Positions 49,001 through 61,500 of a stretch of 64,000 bases of DNA are shown here, in pieces. Origin of the DNA: Pyrocephalus nanus (Eukaryota > Chordata > Aves > Passeriformes > Tyrannidae). The stretch covers positions 5,493,533 through 5,557,532 of the forward strand of contig CM076260.1 in the NCBI GenBank assembly GCA_038380795.1, in the 5' to 3' direction. The number at the start of each line of letters is the position of its first letter. Position 1 is the first letter of the stretch. The notes beneath the pieces were generated by a model, which made no database searches, was not told the origin of the DNA, and saw only the letters and a program-made list of their open reading frames with translations. Position numbers and translations under genes: made by a program.

Positions 49001-52000
49001 ATATAAAAACGTCAGGAGCCTGGATGCACAGCACATTCACTCAATGTAAGACACAAATCTGCCCTGGAACAATAATATACAGTAGCTCCTCAATGCGAAA
49101 GAAAGATTTTAAAATGCACTAAACCTATAAAAACAGTCTACTGTGAGACTTCAGCACTGACTACTGAATCTACCAGATGCATTGAATAAACACTATTTAA
49201 TAGCTACTAAATTTTTATCAGCTTTGTATAAAATTAGAAGAATTTGAACTACAAATTGTTGGAAGTCTTCTACCATTACATTTAACAATCTCACTTGCTT
49301 ACAGAACTGGCCAGATATAGTAAATATACATAATATAGTGGCTTTTTTACTTGATCAGATATGCATAAAATAAGAATAATCTAAACAAACTAATAGAGAT
49401 ACTTACATGGACAACAATTTTACTAGTCTCAACACTGATTTTAATCAAAGATGTCTCTTTCTCTTCTTTACATACCTGGTTGTTATCAATTACTGACGTG
49501 TCTTCACCCCTTCTTGTTGCAAAACTTCCTTTAAAACTTAACAGCACACACAGCACAACATTTGAGACCTCTACACTTAAAAATAGTCTTATTTTTCAGT
49601 AGCACAGAAAATCTGCAGGTTTTTTTAGGCTGACGATATCTTCACATAGAAACACAGAACGTCTGCAGACAGTAAGAAGCCTTTAGTAAGGCTTTTTGCT
49701 GCACCATAATAATCTGATCCAGAAATTCAAGGGTACCTTAAACAACGGGCTACCTGTTCTAGCCATGCTTAGGAATGTGGCCAAATCATTTTTATTGATT
49801 TAACCTTTATAGGAATGCTACATATCCTCAGAGCAAAACATTTCTAATGCATTTATAATATGATATACCTCTGAGAAGTTATGAAAAAAAAAATATCTTA
49901 TGACAGATAGGCAAGCCCCCCCTCCACTATCCTGTTTTTACCTTTTTAGTAATCGATAGGCATTTGCATGTTAGAATATTTTCTGAGTTTGTATGTGTCT
50001 GTATTCACAGGATGAAGGCAGAAACTGTAACACACAGGACAAGACTAATATCTGACCTGTCTTTGTTTAGGGAACAAGAACTGGTAACTGATAGCCAAGA
50101 GTCTAAATACTCCTTTCATTCTAGAGTTACACATCAATCATGTTACCTGCAAACATATCAAGTTAAAACTTCCAGAATTTACAGTCCTTTTTGAATAAAC
50201 TGAGCAGCATGTTAGTTATATTCAGAGAGCTTACAGAAGGTGGTTTGTGTATCTCACCAGAATCCTTAAAGAAGTATTTCTCAAATTCCCTCTTCATCAG
50301 AAATCTATTTCATACCTATTTCTAATCAGTATTTCTTGATGCCAGATCCATTTTCTATTATTTTGAAGCTCAGGTTGGAAAAAATAGTGCTTTTTAGTAT
50401 TTGCTGTTCTATGGAATGTTAGAAACCACACTTGAGCATTACCAGGAGTCACTTGTTTTTCAGAAAGAAAACTGTTCGGAGCTGCTCATTATGGTAAATC
50501 TCAGTGTAAAGCAGAAGTGAATACAGTGAATGCGGAGTCAGTCACACAAAAAACAATGCATTTATGTTTTAATGAAAATGGTGTGAGAGGTGTTTGGTAT
50601 GAGGAAAAAAAATAAAAAAAGGGAAAACACAACCAGAAATAAACAGAAATAGCTACCAGCATGAAATTCTAGCATGTTAGTCCTCACAACAAAAAGATGC
50701 ACAGCCAGGCACAGTTTCAGTGGGCAATACACTGTAACACAAGACATCAAATTTAGGAAGATTTAGTGCTAATAGAGACAACGAAACAATGAAGCAATCC
50801 TATAAAGAAAGAAAAAGAAACCAATTCATTAGTGAGATAAGTGCTCATCTACACAAGGTAGACAAGTTAGGACATCAAAGCCATGAACTGTAATTAATAC
50901 TTGGCATGTGGACAAAACTTGGACCTGCAAATTCTCACATACTGGTTTTGTCTTTTCAATAGGAGCTTGGCTTTTGATTATTACATCACTAATGTGACTG
51001 CTAAGTTTTACATCACTAATTTTGCTTCTTCATCCACTTTTCCAAAGAAATATTATAAAGATGAATCCATACCCAAATATGCAACAATCTACACACAAAA
51101 TATCCCTTGACAAGAGCCTTACACTGCTAAACCAGATGAAACTAAGACCTTAATGTGACCTGCAGCAGTGATTTCTCTAAGGGAAGCCTAGTTCTACCAT
51201 CTTCATGATTCACATGAAGGTCAAGTGTGACCAGATAAGTGCTTGCCTTCATGCAAACCCCGTTTGCTTTGCTCTACCACAGCCTGAGAACGCTCAACTA
51301 CTTATCACACACAGACTGGGGATAATATTCATGAATAAATAACTAGTAACTCACATCAGATCCTATAAAGATCACTGACACGTATCAGATTGTACTTACT
51401 CGATTTCAGTTTTAGTACATGTAGAATAACAGTTAATGGAGCAAGAGGAAGACAGAACAACTTATAGATTTTTAGAATAAAAAACATCCTTTAGATGATA
51501 CACATCTCAAAATCTTCATAACTAACAGTCTGGTACCCAAAGCTGTATCTCTGTTCCTTCCACTGGTACATTACAGAACAGAACTGTTGTCACCTGCTAT
51601 TACAGTGCACCTTAAGGAGGGATTACGTTGATGCTGAAAAGCAGTGGAATATGTTGGAAATGCAAATTTTTACAGACAGTGATGATGGAAAAAGGCCTAG
51701 TTTAAATGCAGTTACAGTAATAAAACTACTTATGGTAGTACACTTTTTTTTTTAAAAATAACATAATAACTACATTTGTACAAGAGGATTTATTAGCACA
51801 GTTACCCTGACAAACAATAACATCTTTTGATGCTACAGAAAGGCTGCTGGCATGTGAGAAAGGTCAGATGGTGGAAAACTAACTTCATGCTCTTAACCTG
51901 TAAACTCTTTCCTTTCCCAACTAACGTCCAGGCAGGGGAGATCCACAGCCCTTCCAGGAACTCATGTAGGGAACCTTTTGCTCCGTTCCGATGGAACAGA

Positions 52001-54596
52001 ACACGTGCACGTTCACCTTCAGGAGCTCCACCCTCCGTGGCAGCTCTGAGGGAGTCTGTCTGCACAGGTCTGACACAGAAAAACTGCCTCCAGATTTTCA
52101 CTTAATTAGAGCATTCTATACACACACATTTGTATCCATACGTGTCTGTCAAAAGCAATAGATTTGAGTACTCCAGTCTGCATACTAGTAGAGAAGCAAC
52201 TGTGATACCTCAGGAACACTAAAACTTGTTTTCAGTAAGGGAAAACAAAGTCAGGAGGCAGCAGCCTCTGGGCTGCTTTATAGGGACTTCAGTAGGAAAA
52301 CTGTAGAGATAAGGAAAAGTTATCTTTGACATGCAGGGATTATACAATAAAGAGAGGAGCACCAGAAAACCCTTGTCCTTGGTGACAGCACAGAGGCTCA
52401 GGGTGGCCGGAGCACCAAGTGTCAGGCAACCCTGTAATCTGGGTAACACAACTTGTTTTCGTGGCAGTTCTGATAATTCTTCCACATTTCCCAGCAGATT
52501 TTCTTTGTGTAAGCATAATTTAAACCTGAGAAAAGCAATGCTAACAATTATGCCATTACCAAATAGAGCTATTCTCTTTTTTGGGCTAGATCCTGAAAAT
52601 GTTTCAATCAGAAAATCGGTTTTGGCTGCAACTAAAAATTAAAGAAAAAATTCGAAACATTTTAGAAAACTCACTGACTGACTTGGTTGTATCAACAGCA
52701 CCACATGGGATTTTGAACAAAAAGATTTAATTACTGTGTTTTCTCAGCCAGTTTCATAAAAGCAGAGTTTACACTGTATACAAAGTATTGTTCTGCATCT
52801 GCCTCCATACACAGACACTCTTCACTGAAAACACTGAGATTCTGAATGGACTGAAAGGCTCAACCCACAGAGAGGCAGAGTAGCAAGGTAAAAACACAAG
52901 CAAAATGGATTAATTAAGAACAAATAATTCCACATAAACCTAAATTATTCATTTCACAGAGAAACTGACTTTCTGCTGCCTAGTTTTTACTAATAATAAA
53001 AGCAATGCTGTCTCAGAAAAAAACCTCTGCTGCCTACATATTATCCAAGGGAACCTGAAAGGCAGAAGTGAGTAAGTGTTGCAGTACAGAGTATTGCAAA
53101 CTGTAGCTGATAACAATGACTCCCAAGAAAAATACAAGATATTTAAGACTCCACAGAGATATGCTATGCTCAGTTTTGTTTAGGGTTATATACTCAGCAG
53201 AGATGAGAGAACAGAAACTGTATTTATTCCAGTTTACTATGACATCAAGCTGGAAGACTCAAATATTTGAAGACAACACAATAGGCTTGATCAATTAGAG
53301 AAAGCCCAAAACCAACAGACCAGTGTAAAAGTGCAGACTCAGAGAATGAGCTGTTTGGAAAAAGGTGAATAACCTTCTCAAGAATGGTAACTTTGAAAAA
53401 AAAATGTAAAAATTAAAGAAGGTCGCAAGCTAAACTGGGGCCAGGTGTTCAGCCCATTCTCAGACATACCATCAGGTCTGCCTTACACACAAAAAGTAGG
53501 AGATGGCTTCTGCATGTTTCACTGATCTGCACTGTTTCACTCAAAAAGAACTCTTTCACTTTCTTTTTTCCTCTTGGCCTGTTGGACACCACCTTTCAAG
53601 GGAGAAGGGGAAAAAAACCAAACCCCAAAACACTGGGAGAAAGTAAGATGTTAGTAACAGTTTTAGAAACCATGATCAACATGAGAAGGTTAAAGGAACT
53701 GAGTAAGTCACTAAAAAGTGACTGGTAATCAACTCTTACTTAGCACTGTGGTGAAAGACAAGGAGAAATCAGAGGCAAAGGAGTTCAGTACTCCATGGCA
53801 GGTTGCAGCCATGCCATGTGTGCCACAACAGGACTTGGATTAGCTGGGCCTGTTAGGTCTGAGCCCTACCTATGTAGTTTCTAAAATCTATTTGTGTCTT
53901 GAGACATTTACTTATTTTTTAAACAATTAGGAAGTGATAAAATACATCCTTCACATCCAACCTATTTTCACACTATATCCAGAGTCACTGACACTCATTG
54001 GTCCTCCTCTACTATTTTATACAACACAAAATTGGCAGTTTTTCACAGCATCATTTCTCTAGAGAAACAGGGGAGTAACTGTCCGAGAACAAAGTTAGTT
54101 CTGTGGAAATTGCCCAAAAATCTCCTTCACTAGGGAGTGAGGAGCAGATCAGACAGCTGGCTGTCAGGATGGTTTGGTAATCCTGTCTCAGTGACCCAAA
54201 ATGGAAAAAGTGGAATCTTTTAGTTCCCTCCCAGTCCTACACCTCTTGTATTCAGTGACTAACAAGTAACACTCCCTGATAAAGGTAAGGGCTTTGGTAC
54301 ATCATCAACTTCCCACACAAAAACGTAGGATGGAAACCTTGCAGTGACTCAGCTGCTCTGAAGGATCTATTCTGAATGAAAAGGGAATGAATAACAGTTC
54401 AATGAATACTGTTATTTGTATCTCATTCCCAGCAAAGCCCAGGTTAATATACTACTCAAAATCCAAAATAATCCAAATAATCCGCTCACAGTCTGTTCTC
54501 ACTATGTAAAGTTCTTTTACAATGCTTCCAGTTTCTATTACTGAATTTGGTAAGTGATGCACAACTCATTTTTAATCTGCAATTACAACAAAAAGG
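46081..54596. other. A+T-rich DNA, no confident gene
   Basis: No repeat family or exon with good signals is recognised. 51900-52110 and 52330-52500 are more G+C-rich, with overlapping 90-100-codon frames on both strands that have no family features. A16 at 48825-48840. Confidence 0.5.
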
Positions 54597-54675
54597 TCAT
54601 GGAATGATAGAATTGTTTAGGTTTGGAAAGACCTCAGTTCACTGAGTTCAACCATTAGTTGTCAAACAAGTCAGT
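54597..54675 (-). mobile_element. CR1 LINE 3' tip
   Basis: The plus strand reads catggaatgatagaattgtt, then taggtttggaaagacctcag and 'gagttcaaccattag'. This is the reverse complement of the last ~75 bases of a CR1 of the 'gaatcatagaatcatttaggttggaaaagacctttaagatcat' type, a different subfamily from the 24.2 kb copy. Only the 3' tip is present. Confidence 0.85.
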
Positions 54676-54980
54676 TAAGAACAGGAATCACTTCCATCTT
54701 TATTTTTTTCCTGTTAAGAGTAATGTTTAAATGTCTGCAAGATAATTGCAGTCAAGTTTTAAAGCACCCAAATGTTGACTCCACAAACAAAAAAGAGTGG
54801 GGAAAAATAAGTTAAAAAAATTTAAAAATTGCACATCCTAACTGTGAGAATACTTTTTTTTTTTAACATTACACATTACTAAAAATTAAATTCAAAACCT
54901 CAACTAAGTTACTTAGGCTTAGTCCTGCTTCAGTAACATATCAACTAGTTTAACTAACTAGTTGTGTTTACAGCTGCTTC

Positions 54981-55005
54981 TTTTTTTTTTTTTTTTTTTT
55001 TTTTT
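54981..55005. repeat. poly-T run (25 nt)
   Basis: Uninterrupted T25. No retrocopy body is recognised to its right, where a minus-strand insertion would lie. Confidence 0.95.
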
Positions 55006-58000
55006 CAGTCAGATGGTAGAAATGGCCCCAAGACTCAACTAATGGACTTCATTGCAAAGTGGCCCTGTTCTGGTTCAGATAAAATTTCCTTTTAAAAACA
55101 TTAAATAAAATGTGCTTCATCTTTGGTAAAGGATATCCCTTGCCAATTTTAACAAAGTAGCTCAGTTGTCTGAACACTGATAGCTTTACAGGTAAACTAC
55201 TTTCTGGCACTTCAATTCTAAGTAGATTTGAATTTAGTTCACCTAACTTTGTCTTATAAATCAAATTAATTACTTTAAGACGGAGGTCCTGACCAAGACT
55301 TAGGTATAAGAATTGGAGTCACTTCTTCTGAGACTGATCATACCAATCCCTAAGGTTAAGAAGGTATGAAGACAATCACATAGATCCTTCTACCAGCAGT
55401 TTCAAAAGACCAGCACTGAGACATACTGGTGAAAGGAAAGACCACCAACTCATCCAGACCTTTTTGAAAAAAATACTTGACATTTTCATTTGGCAAAAAA
55501 TAGACTTCTTGCACATGTTGCTGCATGAGCTCTAAGCAAGTATAATCAGAATAATTTCAGTAATTTAGATTGTAACTCCCATACTATGTGCAAAAACTAA
55601 ACTGCAGAGTTTCAAAAGTGTGCTGATACTTACTCATTCCTTCAGTCCAAAAACACTTAAGTTTGGGGTTTTGAAGTTTAGAACTCTCTGCAATAAATTT
55701 TTCTCCTCCTTTGGCTATAACAGGTGGACTGGTTTTCGAATTTCTCAAGTGCAGGAGCGACAGCCATGTTCTCACAATCAGCACTAAAACATTCCCAACA
55801 TCTTTCTTTTCATCTCCAACGAGAAAGAAATGAGTCTTTCACCAATCACAAATAAAAACACATGAATATTACCTCTCCTATAGGATTAAAGTAGCAGCAG
55901 CTGTTCTTCATGCTTTCATCACCCCACATTTAAAGCAACAAAAGACTACCAAAATAGCAGTGATAGCTCTTATCAGCTGGAGAGGATGTTGGCTTTTCAC
56001 TGTAGGGCATGTGAAGTGTTAGCGATAGAGCTACCAACACTTGTCTTTAATAGTAGATGCTTATACAAGAAACATGTGGCACACATGGAAAGCCACATGG
56101 CAAACTTACACTTAACAAAGGATGATACAAAGAAAAAAAGTCTAATTCCTATTTTATTTTTATTAAGACAACTATCTTCACTTGTGTGTGAATGGAGAAA
56201 GCAGTGTTGCCAACAGAGAAATCAGACATCCTTACAGATACCAAACACATTTCACCATCACCTACATCAATCACAGTGGAGAAAGCTTTATTAAAACAGA
56301 TAAGGAAAGGACAAAGAGCTCCATTTAAAACTAGATGGTGTCCAGGAGTTTCTGCCCAGGGCCTCAATTTCCAGTTGATAAAACAGTGTTATGACTTCCA
56401 TGTTTCAAAAGGATCATAATGACAAATCAATTAATAACTTTCCCTGAAATTCTATGTCACTACACAGAGAAGTCTTTTCAAGAAGGAAACTAAATGCCCC
56501 TTCAATAGTTCAATCAATCCATGTTTAAATAAGCCATTTGCAGAATTTTAGTCTATTTTTCTGGATTAATCTAAACATTCAAGAAAAATAGCTGGTGGTT
56601 TGGATTTTTGATTTTTATCTGTCTTAAGAATTCAAAGATAAATATTGCCATCCTAATCCTGGCTCCAGAAATATGCTTTACTTTGATTATTCAAACACTG
56701 AACTGCTTTTTCAAAAATAATTCTATAATTCATTAGAAAGAACCCCTAGAGTTTCATCTCCCCTTCTATAAATTGATCACTTATCTTTTCAGTCATCTGA
56801 ACCATAACAGGACCCAACAGATACTGAGTTGTCACTTTAAAGTCAGCATTGGGCACACAACTGCAGCAGTATGTGAAGGTACTACCTGGGCAGGCAGAGT
56901 GGAGGATCCTGCCAGTGCAAACTCACAGGCAGAGCTTGTTTTAACACATTTCTTTCCAAAAGAGAGTTCCATTCTTGAAGGAATAAAACTGGCATTTAAC
57001 AGAGAAACAGAGAATAGAGAAGTTTGCCAACCTCTACAGAGCCTTTCTCTTGAAGTCACCAGATATGCATCGAGCCCTGTTTAACTTTGTATCAAAGCTG
57101 GTTCAGTTCAGCAGATTTTCAGTATTCACTACATGGGGCTGTTTCCTCGCAATTCCAGGGCACTTGGCATGAACAGACCTGCAAGTGCCTAGTCCAGGAT
57201 CAATACTATTTCTGTAACTCTCCTAATTCATCCCATTCACGGACAACCAGCATTTATACCTTCACAGTTTTCAAAATTAATTTACATGCAGCTACATTTA
57301 GCAGCATTATTTGTACTAGACATTTCAGAGCTACGTGGAGTTTGATTTCCACAACTGATCTGTCCACTATCAAGAGTAAATTGGAATTACCAAGGTTGTA
57401 AATCAAGAGACTAAGTTATTTGTCTGCCTTCACTGCTACTGACTGAACTGCCTTACCAAATTATTAGATAAAATGTAGAAGAAATACCTGATTGTAACAA
57501 ATCTACCAACTATACACATTCAACTTACAGTTAGTAAGGGAGGGAAAAAACACTAAATTCTTTAAAGTAATAGAGGAATGGAAGGATATTAAGAAAATGC
57601 ATTCTCACGGATCACTCTCTTCCTTCATGCTAATATTTTGATTCCCATGTTTCCTCCTAGATAGCCAAGTAGATTCATATTAACTGGAAACCAGAAAAAT
57701 GTTATGGTTGTACACAAGCCTATATACACACATGCAGAGAAAGGAATAGACAAAATTTATTTTAATGAAAACATGAATACTTTTTTTTTTTCCTAAAAAG
57801 AGGGGGAATTAAAAAGGGTATTTCTTCACCCTTTCCAATACTTTATCAAGTCTCCAGGTTTGCTCAAACTCCTTACTTAAAAAAAAAAAAAAAAAAGTCC
57901 CTTTTTAGTAGTCTTCAGCACTGTAGTGGCCATATAAAATATACTCTGATTTTGACAGTAACACAAAACATTTTATCATAACCGAAGAGCAGGTCTGTAA

Positions 58001-58296
58001 AATAGTAGTTATCACTGGGTTTTGTGCAGGTTCTCAAAGAATTAGAAATAGGTAATAAAGAGTGTTTGTGGAAGTGTGGGGGGTGTTGAACATTACAGAC
58101 ATTTTCAGGGAAATATGCAGCATTACTCCAATGTCTACATTTTAAAGTACAGATTTGCAGTAGCTTTGCAGTCCAGCAGAAAAAGCAGTCATAGGTATGG
58201 AGTCACATATTAAACCACATTGCTTCATACCTTCCATAAGGACTGTGTATTCTCTCCTCAACTTGGCTAGTGAAAGGGACTTTCCAGAAAATCAAA

Positions 58297-58323
58297 ATCT
58301 AATATTATTTAGTAATATTAGAT
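58297..58323. repeat. 11-bp perfect inverted repeat
   Basis: ATCTAATATTA (58297-58307) and TAATATTAGAT (58313-58323) are perfect reverse complements with a 5-base loop (TTTAG). No flanking transposon ends are recognised. Confidence 0.8.
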
Positions 58324-58479
58324 GCTGCTTAATATTAAGGTCTAGTCTACATTTAAAAATATTTCCAGAGTAATTACAGTAGCTTGGCTATACTGGAAAA
58401 AGCAGTTTACTACTGTAGGCTATAGCAGTTAACAGAGTAGACTATAAAATAAAAGCACATTTTTTCTCATATAGTTGTG

Positions 58480-58585
58480 GAGCAACCAGATCTAAGGTCT
58501 GAATCTGGTAGGCTGGACCAAATGACCTCCAGACATCCCTCTTAACCTTGTTTTTTTCTGTTATTCCATTCTATGTTATTATTAT
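58480..58585 (+). mobile_element. old CR1 LINE 3' tip
   Basis: The plus strand reads 'gagcaaccagatctaaggt', 'ggctggaccaaatgacctcc', 'agacatccctcttaacct' and 'ttattccattctatgttatt'. This follows the CR1 tail order ('ggactggatgacctcctgaggtcccttccaacc...attctatgatt') at high divergence. Confidence 0.65.
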
Positions 58586-61500
58586 TTAATTGGTGCAGAA
58601 ATAATGGCAATTTTGGGAATGAGTGTGTATGTGTACCCATTTAAATAAAAACCCATAGAATATGAGCACACAAAAAAGCACAGGCTGACCCTTCAGGTTA
58701 TTGATTTCCTGTGAGTAATTCAGAATATAAGAACAACAAACAATTAAAACTACAAGGTTGGTTTAGAAGGGATCTACCTCACTTGTAGAATTAACAGACA
58801 TCTTTTCTAGTACAAAAGTATAAACTACTTTAATAAGAAAAAAATAGTTTGCCATGAAATTCATTGGTTTTCTCCCACACTTAAAGCCAGTTACCTTTAT
58901 TTATACTTTGCAGAATCTATTACTCTAAGACTTTTTTTTTAATCAATATTTACACATCAGACTTTCATGTTATCTTGCTGTGTTTCACCAAGAGCACAAA
59001 TAACAGTACTTAAAACTTGTACTAGATATACTAAAGGCTTTGCACCCAAACAAAGAGTCAAATATAGACCGATCCATAATGAAGTATTACTGCAGTTTCT
59101 AAATGGATAGTCATGCTTTATTTCAGGACCAAAATACACTCCCTCAAAATGTTTTATCCAAATGGCTCTGAATCATAGTAAAAGAAAAACAAAGGACATC
59201 TGCTAGCAATATACCAGTGGGACAAAACTAAATAAGTACTTAACACACTGTCCTCTCCAGGGTCACAATGCAGTCTACAAGGGGTCTACATCTTTCCTTC
59301 TTTTTTTCAGGGGTAAGACTGTCATGGCTGTTGCCTTTTTAAGTAAGAAAAAGGTCCACTCACAAGGAATCCTGTGCTTCTTCAGAAATACTCATTCAGT
59401 CTAGAAGCAGAGGATGATTCAAAACCACAACTACTCAATTTTTTAAAGGTTGTACAAATCATGTTGGGGGAAAGGGGAGAAAAACAATCTGAGCTAAAAA
59501 TAAGTAACAAAGAAACATTATCGTTCAGACAAGGGTACATTAGGTCAGAAGCTGCTGCTTTTTAACACCATACAGTCCTTAGAGCTTTCTGTTCGAAAAC
59601 TTAAGAAGGAAAATAAGTCACCATGTCAAGAGAGCAAATAAGTTGTTTGCTCAGCATTTTCTGCAAGAGAAAAAAAAGTTTTAAACACAAACTACATATC
59701 TTTGGTAGTGGTGAATTTTAAAGCTAAAAACGGCTCATCACTGTTAACATCTTAAAGAAATGGCCCGTGTTATTTTGTATAATAAACTAGCACGTGCCAT
59801 CAGACCATTCTCCTTCTTGTCCCTTCTCCACCCACTTCCCGCTTAGACATTGGTCTTACTGCCACTTCTGCCATCCATTTTTATCACAACTGCAAAATTA
59901 TTATTTACCATTTCTACAGTCAAGCTAAAACAAACACATTTCAGTTATTTCCCAGCCATGGGAGCTGCGGAGGGGAGGGTGGGTCCCCTTCTAATCACTG
60001 CAACACCTTCATGCATCATAATAGAAGGTCCTACAGAAACACAGGAAACGATCAAATGCTGGTCTACGGGATTTAAAATCAGCTTCATAATATACAGACA
60101 CAGTGAAATTTAAATCTATTATATATGTAATAAAGTCAAATGGAAGAGTAAGTTGATTAACCTGATGAAAATTAGGCTTACAATAAAGTCATTTATACAC
60201 TTGTATTTATAAAGTGCTAGAAACTATGCAGGAAGAGAAGTTATTCCATCTATCACTATTTAGCTGGTTCACTGTAGGCCCCAGAGCCAGTGTGGGATTC
60301 AGGGATAAACTAATCACCTTACAGACCAATTTAGAGAGAACGTCATAATCTAAATTACTATGTTGAACTCGCAGTGATAGAGGAAAAACAAGCACATTTC
60401 TCTGACCACTAAGGATTATCGTGTACCTCCCCTGAGAACATGTACCAGACTCAGCAACAGTTCCTCAAAACCTGGGAAGGATTATACAGATTTTGTGCTT
60501 TAGGAATAAAAAAACAATAATTAAAAAAAGAAAAAGTGTTTCCCTCCAAAGCCATGGAGCAGAGAGCTGAATGAGCCAGAAATAGCACCTAGATGAGGAA
60601 GTTTGCCACCTTGGACACTGCAATCTGCAGTTTCCTCCTTCTCCTTCTAACTCCAGTCACTTACATTTTAACTTTACATTTTTAATTAATTCTCTAACGC
60701 AACTGGAAGTATTTCCACAGGATGGAATGACTTCAGAAGAATGAAAGAGACAGTAACAGCTGTAGTGCCCACCTTTCTTCTGTTCTCTATGGATGAATAA
60801 TGTCTGTAACAATACTGCATGATGACATGCACGACCTGTAGTGTTGAATTAAATGTGTGATGCAAGTAGCTGCAGTTTAAAGACTTCAGCAGTTCAGAAC
60901 AGACATCTGCCAGTTATGGTCACAGCTGTAGTTAAACTGGCTTTTCAGGTTCAGTCTGCTAGAAATAAAGTATTACAATTTATTACACTGGGGAATTAAA
61001 AAAAAAAAAAAGGTAGAAAATGCTGAATTTAATTAACATTAATTTACGGCTTAAACAGTATCTGGTTACAATATATGTACATCTTCACTCAAGTAGGATA
61101 GATCGTTTCCAAATTTTATAATCTTTTACTTAGGTACTAGATGATACTTTAAAGCAACCTGTCAAAACTTAAAACCAGAAACTTTCAGGAACATAAGCTC
61201 AGAATCCTGGAACCATATATCGTAAAACATTTCAATTCAAAACAAAATTTCAAACACAGGATCTGCTTCAGAAGCTGCGTGCAACTCAGCACTCAGTAGA
61301 ACTGTGCACATGGTAACCTTAGAGGAACCGTTCTCATACTTAGCAAATCTGATTTCACAAATGAACTGCAAAACCTACATTAACTTTGAACTGACAAGAG
61401 AAAAATAAAGTACTAGTGGAGCAGAAACACAAGATACACATAAACCCAGACTAATGCTTGACTTCAGTTAATTTTGTTTATAGAAAAAACTGTTACCCAG

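Larger units (their letters stand above)
54676..58479. other. A+T-rich DNA, no confident gene
   Basis: Apart from poly-T/poly-A runs (54981-55005; A18 at 57879-57896) and a perfect hairpin at 58297-58323, nothing is recognised. The plus-strand frames at 55986-56419 and 56773-57084 have no splice or domain support. Confidence 0.5.

Noticed and set aside
51802..52105. Overlapping 92- and 99-codon frames in a G+C-richer patch
   Set aside because: No splice donor, no domain, and equally open on both strands.
56192..56419. 75-codon plus-strand frame with mixed polar composition
   Set aside because: Looks protein-like at a glance but has no splice sites, no family match and no supporting neighbours.
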